From assembly GCA_937927335.1 (NCBI GenBank), contig CALBDU010000028.1, positions 1 to 62,036 of the forward strand: a DNA stretch of 62,036 nucleotides. Direction: 5' to 3'. The DNA comes from an uncultured Clostridium sp. Its GTDB lineage: Bacteria > Bacillota > Clostridia > Clostridiales > Clostridiaceae. Position numbers and translations under genes: made by a program. This document shows, piece by piece, positions 40,019 through 47,698 of this stretch. Within the stretch, counting starts at the first letter, position 1. Every line of letters starts with the position of its first letter. The notes beneath the pieces were generated by a model. The model saw only the letters and a list, made by a program, of their open reading frames with translations. It was not told the DNA's origin and searched no databases.

Positions 40019-40780
40019 CTAGTTCATGGCTCTCAGAGCCCCGTCTCTGTATTCATTAGGGCTTAATACTATAGGCATGTTTCCCATATCGATTATAGAC
40101 CTTCCCCCTATAAATCCTCCGGGTTCCCTGCTTAAAAGCTGGGTGTCATACATAGCTCCCTGCCCTGCAACCTGTTTTATAATTACCACTTTCTTTTTTC
40201 CAGGTTTTATTTTATCAAAATATTCATGCTTTTCATCACAGAATCTCCCATTCATCTTCTTTAGATATTCCCTGACTTCCTGTATGATTTTATCACACAG
40301 CCTGTGTGCTGCAGTAGGACCAGGCCTGCTTCCGCCGCCCCCTGCAGTTAAGGTTACATCTATATGAAGTAGAATGTCACCTTTTGATGGTGTACCTGCT
40401 TTGTCAAACACTACCTGCTCATTCAAAATCCCTTCGGATGAACCAAATTCAGCTACCTGGATTCCATTCTCATCAACACCTGTAAGCATCACTGCCATTC
40501 CTGTAAGGACGTGGGTTATGCCTTCTCCCATCCTGCCTAAAACCTTTACAGCCACAGGTGAAAAATCCATAATGGAGTTTATAAAAATATCATGTGCATT
40601 TGGATAAATCACTTTTATTTTTACATCCTTAACTAAAGGCTCTTCCTGAAGATACTGTTGTTCAATGCCCCGTTTAAGGTGTAAAACTTCATTTTCTATA
40701 TAAGTCTTATCATCAAACACAATGTTTTTGATATGAAAAGTCTTAATAACAAGTCTTCTCATTTCTATTTCATTAACCAT
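40019..40780 (-). CDS. prdD: PrdD, operon 2
   Basis: 253 aa, roughly nine of ten residues as in PrdD1 by eye; identical stretches include SPVAVKVLGRMGEGITHVLT, GGGGSRPGPTAAHRLCDKII and the ending NEYRDGALRAMN. Corresponds to the PrdA large subunit half up to the cleavage site. Separated from prdE2 by 11 bases as in operon 1. Confidence 0.9.
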   Translation of the reverse strand: MVNEIEMRRLVIKTFHIKNIVFDDKTYIENEVLHLKRGIEQQYLQEEPLVKDVKIKVIYPNAHDIFINSIMDFSPVAVKVLGRMGEGITHVLTGMAVMLTGVDENGIQVAEFGSSEGILNEQVVFDKAGTPSKGDILLHIDVTLTAGGGGSRPGPTAAHRLCDKIIQEVREYLKKMNGRFCDEKHEYFDKIKPGKKKVVIIKQVAGQGAMYDTQLLSREPGGFIGGRSIIDMGNMPIVLSPNEYRDGALRAMN

Positions 40781-40811
40781 TTAACCACCACGATTCAAAT
40801 TTATTAAATAC

Positions 40812-40845
40812 CAGCCCCCTTTGTGTGGATTTTAAAAGAGGGCTG
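40812..40845 (-). terminator. Conserved intra-operon hairpin between prdB2 and prdD2
   Basis: CAGCCCcCTTT-loop-AAAaGAGGGCTG, the counterpart of 32,361-32,391 with three extra loop bases. Conservation of a non-coding hairpin between otherwise diverging copies argues for function, probably mRNA stability or partial termination. Confidence 0.6.
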
Positions 40846-40858
40846 ATATTGAATATTG

Positions 40859-41584
40859 CTATACTTTTGCTACGTATTCGTAAGGCAGTGGAATTACCTT
40901 ACCCGGTGACTGAAGTATTTCAAGCTGTGCTAAAGTATCCTTTACAATACCTGTCTGCATTACTATATCATGAGGTTTTCCTGCATTAGCACCCATAGGT
41001 ACTCTTGGAGCAACTGCTCTTGGAGTTCCTGTCTGTTTAACAACTGGTGGCAATGCGGCAATTATAATAGTAGGTATTCCAGCCTGTTCGATTGCTCTCT
41101 GCACCAAAACTGCAGAGCGGTGGCAGGTTCCTCAGCCGGCAGTCATTAAAACTGCATCTACACCTTCATCCTTTAATATCTGTGCAATGGCAGGACCAGT
41201 TTCTTCAGTAAATACCTTTATATTTCCGCCACCACCCATAAATCCAATGTTTGTAGGTGCTATAGCCTTTATAAAGCCATCCTTTACAAGTTCTCTTATT
41301 CTGTCTATTGGGAACATGCAGTTTATGTCCTTGTTAACATCTGAGTTGTCATATCCTCCATGGGACACCATTAAATCATCAGAGTTTGCATCCCCCGGAA
41401 TCTTTCTAAATCCTGTATCCCCGGCCAGGTTGAATCTTTTATCTGATTTTAAGTGAACTCCTGCTGCTGTAGCTAATGCTATTGTCATTTCACTTAATGG
41501 TTTTGTAACCGGTGCCCAAACCGGTGGCGGGGTTATAGGAACAAATATTTCGGACTGTAGTCCTTTATAAACTGTTAAATCCAT
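40859..41584 (-). CDS. prdB: D-proline reductase selenocysteine subunit PrdB, operon 2
   Basis: 241 aa with UGA at 41132-41134 as Sec151, in the same AG-Sec-GTCHRSAVLVQRA context as copy 1, with a SECIS hairpin directly after. The N-terminal part differs more from copy 1 (KPLSEMTIALATAAG, GFRKIPGDANSDDL), so this is an older or faster-diverging duplicate, but GFMGGGGN and the Sec loop are unchanged. Should be an active reductase subunit. Confidence 0.96.
41097..41117 (-). ncRNA. bSECIS element of prdB2
   Basis: On the minus strand CTCTGCA-GTTTTGG-TGCAGAG, identical in sequence and distance from the UGA to the prdB1 element. Confidence 0.85.
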
Positions 41585-41844
41585 TATATTTTTCCTTCCT
41601 TTCTATTCCTTTTCTCTATATTGCTTACATATTTCTCGTTAACTTCTTCGCTTAAAACTTCAACGAAACTCATTTTAAAGCCTACTTCCTGACCAACCTT
41701 CAACGGATAATCAGTGATCAGCATACGCATAGGCACTTTAAGATATCCCAGTCTTCCCTTCAGGTCCATTGCAACGGAGCCATCGTGGACTTCCACAATA
41801 ACACCCTGCATTTCTATTATCTTATCCCCATATTTGAGCTCCAT
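41584..41844 (-). CDS. Small conserved proline-reductase-operon protein, operon 2
   Basis: 86 aa, differs from the operon 1 copy at only a handful of residues (GSVAMDLKGRLGYLKV, EKRNRKEGKI). Sits between prdA2 and prdB2 with a one-base overlap to prdB2 and no gap to prdA2. Beta-barrel-like, function unknown; strict conservation of place suggests a chaperone, maturation or structural role for the reductase. Confidence 0.8.
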   Translation of the reverse strand: MELKYGDKIIEMQGVIVEVHDGSVAMDLKGRLGYLKVPMRMLITDYPLKVGQEVGFKMSFVEVLSEEVNEKYVSNIEKRNRKEGKI

Positions 41845-43908
41845 TTAGGAATACTTTTCCTTCCTCTTTTCGCTCATAGGCAGTGAAGTTTCGTTTAATG
41901 CTCTTTCAATTTTAATACCATCTGTTTTTTCTACTATTTCAAGGTTGCTTTCAAGCACATTTCTGTTGTATTTTCTTTCTGCTTCCTTAACCTCTTCTCC
42001 TGTCATGGCAGTCTTAAGCATTGCCACTCCTCTTATAGCATCTTCAGGACAAAGGGTATTGCAGCCAAGAACTTCGTTTTCAATTCCGGCTTCAGACTTG
42101 TTGTTATCTACCATATATCTCATATATTTATTACCAACAACCAAGGCACCCTGAACAGCACAGAATGAGAATGCCACACAAGGTATTCCCCTCATGCCTA
42201 TCTGCTCAACATGGCTTGCAAAGTCAATGTGGTTGTTTCCAAAGCCTTCAGTTGTAACAAATGCGCCATCCACATCCAAGGCTTCTACAATCATGCCCAT
42301 TCTTTCTGATACATAGAATTTTTCTGTATTGATCTGAGGGCTTCCTACAAATAAAACTCCGCAAAGATCTAGTTCAGGGTCATTTAATACCTGGTGAACC
42401 AAAGGTTCTCTCCAGTAATGCCTTGAACATTCCTTTGAAGCAGGTCCTATACAGGTTAATGCATGGATTCCTCCATCAGCAACTTCAAGAGGTGAAAGCA
42501 TAACAGGAACGTTTCCTAAATCAACATTAGGTTTTCCTCCAAGGAAGCCTACTGGTTCTACAGGAAGAATCAAATTATCGTGCATAGCTCCCTGACCCAT
42601 GATTTCTTTAACTATAATGACTTTTTTCTTTCCTGGTCTTCTAACATGCTTGAACTCTTCAGTATTAACCACTAATGAATCATCTTCAAGCTTCTTCATT
42701 GCTTCTCTTATTTCCTGAGTTATAACATCTGCTGCCTTATGAGCCGCTATAGGTCCTCTTCTTTCCATATTGGTCTTTTCCTGAATTGTTATCTGAAGCT
42801 TTATGAATATTTCTCCCTTATCCGGGCAGCTTGGTCTTCCCCAGGATATATTTTCGTCCAGATATCCTTCCGATGAACCGAATTCTCCTATCTGAACTCC
42901 TTTTTCATCTGTACCTGTAAGCATCATTACAACACCGTCAAGAACTCTTGTAACTCCGCTTCCAAGTTTTGAATCGCCTTCCTTTGTTGCTATAGGCTGA
43001 ACGTCCATTATAGTTTCACTGTAAGTATGATACTTATCAGGGGTTATAATTTCAACTTTCATTGCCTTTACCAGTTCACTGGCTTTAACAGCATCATCAC
43101 AAACATTTTCCCTGATATAAAGGGTGGTTCCTTCAATTTTAGTTTCAGACCCTAATTTAACTTCAGCAATTTTGTAATGTTTTCTTGTAAGTGTTCTTAG
43201 TACCTTTTCTTCAAGATTCACTGAAGCTGGTACGGCAGCAGCTATAACAGCATTTTCAGCTTTTACCTTTGGCACTGCATGAACTGTTCCTGCTCCAGCT
43301 CCATTTAATGGAACCTCGATGTCGATTCCTTTTCCTTCAGCAATTTTAATCTTTAAAACTCCTCCGGATAAGGTTGGTGTTTCTACCATATCCATTTCCT
43401 CCTCATATCCTTCCAGCATGGATGCTGTAACAGGAGTAAGCGCCGGTGTATCCGTCTTTAACATTTTACCTAATGCTTCTTCCCTGCTTAAAACCTTCTC
43501 ATTGAAGTCGATTAAAAGAGAGTCCTGGAGCTTGGCAAAATGCATAGGATTTTCTAAATCCTCTACTCCTATAACAGTTCCTGATTTCAGGTTATATTTT
43601 AAAACTGCCTTTTCACTACCATCCGTTAAAGCTTTTTCCTTTTGTTCTGAAGCCTCTTTTACTCCCTGAAGCAGATCAGGAGTAAGCGGGGTAAGTGAAT
43701 CGATAGTTTTAATCAACTTTGCTCCGATAACCTGTCCTACCTTAAAGCAGTTATCGGGAATATTGAGCAGTCCGGAATCCACCATGTCAGGAAATATATC
43801 CGGATCCTCAAGATTTGATGCCTCAATAATTGTTCCTTCCTCTGTCCTGCAGCATACTACAGCAGGTTTATCCTTTAAAGCCTCTGCATGCTCTGCGCTC
43901 ATCGACAT
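41845..43908 (-). CDS. prdA: D-proline reductase proprotein PrdA, operon 2
   Basis: 687 aa, cleavage at HALTCIGPASKE (Cys486). It has the same two-segment N-terminal extension as copy 1 (EGTIIEASNLEDPDIF..., then SGTVIGVEDLENPMHF...VTASMLEGYEEE) and GGVLKIKIAEGKGIDIEVPLNG before the core. The extension differs from copy 1 much more than the core. A shorter linker explains the 12-residue difference. Predicted active. Confidence 0.96.
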   Translation of the reverse strand: MSMSAEHAEALKDKPAVVCCRTEEGTIIEASNLEDPDIFPDMVDSGLLNIPDNCFKVGQVIGAKLIKTIDSLTPLTPDLLQGVKEASEQKEKALTDGSEKAVLKYNLKSGTVIGVEDLENPMHFAKLQDSLLIDFNEKVLSREEALGKMLKTDTPALTPVTASMLEGYEEEMDMVETPTLSGGVLKIKIAEGKGIDIEVPLNGAGAGTVHAVPKVKAENAVIAAAVPASVNLEEKVLRTLTRKHYKIAEVKLGSETKIEGTTLYIRENVCDDAVKASELVKAMKVEIITPDKYHTYSETIMDVQPIATKEGDSKLGSGVTRVLDGVVMMLTGTDEKGVQIGEFGSSEGYLDENISWGRPSCPDKGEIFIKLQITIQEKTNMERRGPIAAHKAADVITQEIREAMKKLEDDSLVVNTEEFKHVRRPGKKKVIIVKEIMGQGAMHDNLILPVEPVGFLGGKPNVDLGNVPVMLSPLEVADGGIHALTCIGPASKECSRHYWREPLVHQVLNDPELDLCGVLFVGSPQINTEKFYVSERMGMIVEALDVDGAFVTTEGFGNNHIDFASHVEQIGMRGIPCVAFSFCAVQGALVVGNKYMRYMVDNNKSEAGIENEVLGCNTLCPEDAIRGVAMLKTAMTGEEVKEAERKYNRNVLESNLEIVEKTDGIKIERALNETSLPMSEKRKEKYS

Positions 43909-43932
43909 ATATAATTCCTCCTTACCTTAGGT

Positions 43933-44352
43933 TTAGAATGGTAACTCTATATCTATCCCTTTACCTTCTTCAATTCTTATTTTTAAAACTCCACCTTCGC
44001 AGGTTACCACTGCATCAACCTCTGTGTCTTCCATTTCCTCTGCTATATCCTTAACTGGTGCTGCCTTGGGTTCTTCTGCTTTCACTTCAGATTCCATTTT
44101 GTTTACCCCTTCAAGAATATCCGGAGTAAGTGGTGTAAGTGAATCGATTGTCTTCAAAAGCTTTACTCCAATAACCTCTCCTATTTTCAAACAGTTATCA
44201 GGAATTGTAAGCAGTCCTGAATCTACCATGTCCGGGAATATTGCCGGATCCTCCAAATTTGATGCAGATAAAATGGTTCCTTCTTCTGTTCTGCAGCAAA
44301 CCACTGCTAATTCATTTTTAAGTTCTGCTGCATGTTCATCACTCATTGACAT
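43933..44352 (-). CDS. Free-standing PrdA N-terminal-domain protein, operon 2
   Basis: 139 aa: MSMSDEHAAELKNELAVVCCRTEEGT start, TIDSLTPLTPDILEG, an acidic Ala/Pro/Glu linker, and GGVLKIRIEEGKGIDIELPF end. Same architecture as the gene at 35,544. Presence in both operons, directly between prdC and prdA, shows it is a stable operon member rather than debris. Confidence 0.8.
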   Translation of the reverse strand: MSMSDEHAAELKNELAVVCCRTEEGTILSASNLEDPAIFPDMVDSGLLTIPDNCLKIGEVIGVKLLKTIDSLTPLTPDILEGVNKMESEVKAEEPKAAPVKDIAEEMEDTEVDAVVTCEGGVLKIRIEEGKGIDIELPF

Positions 44353-44370
44353 AATATATTCCTCCTAACT

Positions 44371-45669
44371 TTATTCCATTGGAAGCCTTCTGGTTAGCTC
44401 GTGATCTACTGTCCTGAAAACATGATCTGTATGGTGATATACAGGCAGGCCGAGCTTTGGAGCACAGCACATTACTGTATTTGAGCAGTCTGAACAGTTT
44501 GAAATAAGTACTCTTTTAGCCCCATGGCTCTTCAAATACATAATTCCTGCTATCTGTCCTGGACAGTCCCCTGGGGTTTCGCATTTATTAGCCCCTTTAA
44601 TTTCTGTAACATTTTTGCATTTAGTTACAGCAACCACCTCTGATTTCATCTTAGCTGCCACATCTCTTAATCTCTCTTCATTTGCACCGCAGGCACAAAC
44701 CAATAATCCGAGAGGGCCTTCATATTCAGGCAAAGGTATTGTTACTATAGCTCCCCCTGAAATTTTTGTAACAATAGCATCCTCGATGTTTTCTGATTTT
44801 CCTGTATATGGTCCCCCTATTACTAGTTCACCATATTCGCCTTCAATGCCTCCGCATTTTTCGATAAGGCGCTTTATGCTTGTACCAACGGGGGTGCTGA
44901 ACAAAATATTAGGTTTCGTTCCAGTTTTTAATTTTCCTATTACAGTTATATCCTTATCAATAACCGGTTTTCTGTCTTCAACAGCTCTGGTTATATTGGC
45001 CAGAGTCTCCGCATTTAAAACCACACAGTCTGCATCCAATGGCAGCTGGCTTGGTTTAAGCCATTTTCCAAATATCTCATGAATAATGGCTCTTTCCTCT
45101 CCCATAGGGTATTGATCTTTAAGTTTGCTGATTTTGATATCGTTTTCTCCCAAAATGCATTTTTCCAAGGCAGAAACAGCCTTTGAATTTTTAGCTTTTA
45201 TTGCTATATGAGCCTTTTTTGCGCCGGTAGCTTCCATTGCATACTTAATTCCATTAACTACAAGCTCAGGATGTTCTTCTATCATTTTTATATTATGATA
45301 AAGCACTGGCTCACATTCCACACAGTTAGCTATAATATATCCGTCAGGTATATGTGCCTTAAGTTTTATATGAGTTGGAAAACCAGCACCACCTGCGCCT
45401 ACTATGCCAGCTTCATACACTGCTTCCGAAACATTTTCACACTTTTTAATTTTTACATAATCATCGGTCTGGTTTTCATCAGCGCTGATTATAATTTCAT
45501 TTTCAGTGATTTTTTCAATTTTTCCGGATACACTGCTGTGAATCTTGGCTCCTAACCCATTAGGCTCGGCAATACATTCCCCCCTCTTTACCTCCTGATT
45601 TAATTTCACAATTGGTTTATCAGGTGCTCCAACATGCATTTTTAGAGGAAACCTGTACATATTCTCCAT
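44371..45669 (-). CDS. prdC: PrdC electron-transfer protein with Cys instead of Sec, operon 2
   Basis: 432 aa in one uninterrupted frame. Same RnfC-like layout as PrdC1 (GAGGAGFPTHIKLKAH, ANCVECEPVLYHN, CSDCSNTVMCCAPKLGLPVYHHTDHVFRT). At residue 369, where PrdC1 has Sec, it has TGT Cys (TPGD-Cys-PGQ). Most Prd-type PrdC proteins I know of are selenoproteins, so this is a Sec-to-Cys form. First gene of operon 2; its promoter is of sigma-54 type. Confidence 0.93.
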   Translation of the reverse strand: MENMYRFPLKMHVGAPDKPIVKLNQEVKRGECIAEPNGLGAKIHSSVSGKIEKITENEIIISADENQTDDYVKIKKCENVSEAVYEAGIVGAGGAGFPTHIKLKAHIPDGYIIANCVECEPVLYHNIKMIEEHPELVVNGIKYAMEATGAKKAHIAIKAKNSKAVSALEKCILGENDIKISKLKDQYPMGEERAIIHEIFGKWLKPSQLPLDADCVVLNAETLANITRAVEDRKPVIDKDITVIGKLKTGTKPNILFSTPVGTSIKRLIEKCGGIEGEYGELVIGGPYTGKSENIEDAIVTKISGGAIVTIPLPEYEGPLGLLVCACGANEERLRDVAAKMKSEVVAVTKCKNVTEIKGANKCETPGDCPGQIAGIMYLKSHGAKRVLISNCSDCSNTVMCCAPKLGLPVYHHTDHVFRTVDHELTRRLPME

Positions 45670-45699
45670 GAAATCCCTCCTTATCCATTATTACTTTTC

Positions 45700-45715
45700 A
45701 GCATATACCGTGCCA
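45700..45715 (-). promoter_or_regulatory. Sigma-54 promoter of prd operon 2
   Basis: On the minus strand TGGCAC-GGTAT-ATGCT: perfect -24 and a one-base-changed -12, 31 bases before the prdC2 start. Equivalent in position to the operon 1 promoter. Confidence 0.8.
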
Positions 45716-45812
45716 CAGCTATAAACAAAATTTATAGCTGTGCAAACCTTTTAAATTTAAGGCTTTGCGGATTATTTTCCATTTTTTAGGTATTTTGTTT
45801 GTCAAAAGAATT

Positions 45813-45828
45813 TGTCAGCAAATTGACA
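45813..45828. promoter_or_regulatory. Candidate PrdR activator site, operon 2
   Basis: TGTCA-GCAAAT-TGACA, about 98 bases upstream of the -24 element, same half-sites and spacer length as at 37,448-37,463. An extra TTTGTCAAAA half lies at about 45,798. The remainder of the 45,670-45,937 gap holds the promoter and the prdR terminator. Confidence 0.6.
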
Positions 45829-45884
45829 TTTTATTTATTTTTCTTTTCAAGGTTTCAATACTAATTAAAAATGGCAGACATTTG

Positions 45885-45921
45885 AAAAAAGAAAAACACC
45901 TGTCAGTTTTCAGACAGGTGT
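45885..45921 (-). terminator. Terminator of prdR
   Basis: ACACCTGTC-8 bases-GACAGGTGT followed on the minus strand by TTTTCTTTTTT, 17 bases after the prdR stop. Confidence 0.9.
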
Positions 45922-45937
45922 GTCAGGATGTACTACA

Positions 45938-47686
45938 TTAAATACCGTATTTTTCAAGCTTGTAATATAATGTACTTCTTTTTATTTTTAACATTTTTGC
46001 TGCTTTTTGCTTATTTCCGCTGGATATCTTCATTACCTCCCTAATAGTTCTTCTTTCAACATTTTCAACAATCCTTTCCAGATCATAGGCCTCTACATTT
46101 TCCTCTTCCTGGGCATAGGCGCTTTCCATAATATATTCCGGTATGGAATCCAGGGTAATGCGTCCATCATTGGATAGCACCACCATCCTTTGGACCACAT
46201 TACGCAGCTCCCTTATATTCCCGTCCCATTTATAATTGCCTAAAACATTGTAAATCTTTTCATCAACAAAATTTATTTCTATCCCTTCCTGTGATGAAAC
46301 CTGGTCTAAAAACAGATTTGCAAGATCTCTTATATCTTCTTTTCTTTCACAAAGGGGAGGCAGTTTTATCTGCACTACAGCCAGTCTGTAAAAAAGATCT
46401 TCCCTGAATTTATTTTCATTAATAAGCTGCATTAAATCTTTATTGGTAGCAGCAATAATTCTTGTATCAGTTGCTATTGCTTTTTCGCTGCCAAGCCTGT
46501 AAATAACACCGTCCTGAAGCACACGTAATATTTTGACCTGCATATCCAAAGGCATATCACCTATTTCATCCAAAAACAATGTTCCGTTACTTGCAAATTC
46601 GAATTTTCCGATTTTACCCTTTTTAATTGCTCCGGTAAAAGCTCCTTCTACATAGCCAAACAGTTCGCTTTCAAACAGGTTCTCCGGTATGGCACTGCAG
46701 TTGATAGCCACAAAATTCCCGCTTCTGCCGCTTGCTTCATGAATAGCTTTTGCAAATACCTCCTTACCTGTACCGCTTTTCCCTGTTATAAGCACACTGG
46801 TAGTTGTTGACGCCACCTTCTGTGCAACAGTTATAGCTTCAATTATTTTTTTGTTTTTTCCAATGATAGATGAAAAGTTATATTTTAATGATATCTCCTT
46901 CTTATATTCCTTTTCCAGAAACTCAACCTTTTTCCTTTCTGTTTCAAGCTCTTTAGAAAGCTTCATGGCCTCGGTTATATCTCTGTCTGTGGAAACAGCT
47001 GCTATTATATTACCGTGTATATTAAATATAGGCACTGCGCTTAATATTACAAGCTTGCCCTCCCTTGGTTCATGGAGTACATTATCCACTCTTTTCCCCG
47101 TCTTTAGTACTTGCAGGGCCATGGCATTCTTAAAAAATTCTCCCAAGTGGTGGTGTAATATATTATCTACAGGGACATTGTAAAGTGTTTCAGAGCTTCT
47201 GTTCCAATATTGCACAATTCCATTTTCATCTATTATACATATCCCCTCATGGAGGTTGTCCATTATATTGTTTTGTAAGGAAAAAAGCTCGTCCAACTTT
47301 AAATAGAAGCTATCTCTAATATTTTCACTGGTAACAATTCCAATTACTTTTCCATTATCCACCACAGGCAATCTTCCTATTTTCTCTTTTATCATAAGAT
47401 CCCTGGCATTTCTGGCCGATTTTGTTGGCTCAATAGAAATTATATTTCTAGCTGCATATTTAATTACTGGTTCGTCATATGGAACCTTGCCCTTTTCAAT
47501 TCTGGCCAGGTCCTTCATTGTGAAAATGCCAGTCAGCTTATGGTTTTCATCTACAATCAGAACCTCGTCCCTATACTCCTTTATCATTTTATTAGAGGCG
47601 TCCCTTATGGTTTCTCCCTGGTTCACTTCAATAAAATCCATTGTCATTATATCTTTTACCTTAAAAATAAGTTCGTCTATGGTCAC
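45938..47686 (-). CDS. prdR: Sigma-54-dependent proline reductase regulator PrdR
   Basis: 582 aa: two CBS repeats (about 8-130), a PAS domain (about 135-240, GICIIDENGIVQYWN), a short coiled coil, an AAA+ domain with Walker A GKSGTGKE and the sigma-54 contact loop GAFTGA, and a C-terminal Fis-type helix-turn-helix (KAAKMLKIKRSTLYYKL). It activates prd genes in response to proline in C. difficile. GTG start at 47686 with AAGGAGGTG. Single copy for two operons; directly downstream of a methyltransferase gene (12-base gap). Confidence 0.92.
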   Translation of the reverse strand: MTIDELIFKVKDIMTMDFIEVNQGETIRDASNKMIKEYRDEVLIVDENHKLTGIFTMKDLARIEKGKVPYDEPVIKYAARNIISIEPTKSARNARDLMIKEKIGRLPVVDNGKVIGIVTSENIRDSFYLKLDELFSLQNNIMDNLHEGICIIDENGIVQYWNRSSETLYNVPVDNILHHHLGEFFKNAMALQVLKTGKRVDNVLHEPREGKLVILSAVPIFNIHGNIIAAVSTDRDITEAMKLSKELETERKKVEFLEKEYKKEISLKYNFSSIIGKNKKIIEAITVAQKVASTTTSVLITGKSGTGKEVFAKAIHEASGRSGNFVAINCSAIPENLFESELFGYVEGAFTGAIKKGKIGKFEFASNGTLFLDEIGDMPLDMQVKILRVLQDGVIYRLGSEKAIATDTRIIAATNKDLMQLINENKFREDLFYRLAVVQIKLPPLCERKEDIRDLANLFLDQVSSQEGIEINFVDEKIYNVLGNYKWDGNIRELRNVVQRMVVLSNDGRITLDSIPEYIMESAYAQEEENVEAYDLERIVENVERRTIREVMKISSGNKQKAAKMLKIKRSTLYYKLEKYGI

Positions 47687-47698
47687 AAAAGCACCTCC

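Noticed and set aside
40859..41131. Separate 82-aa protein downstream of prdB2
   Set aside because: Same reason: the UGA at 41132-41134 is in the Sec context and followed by the identical hairpin.
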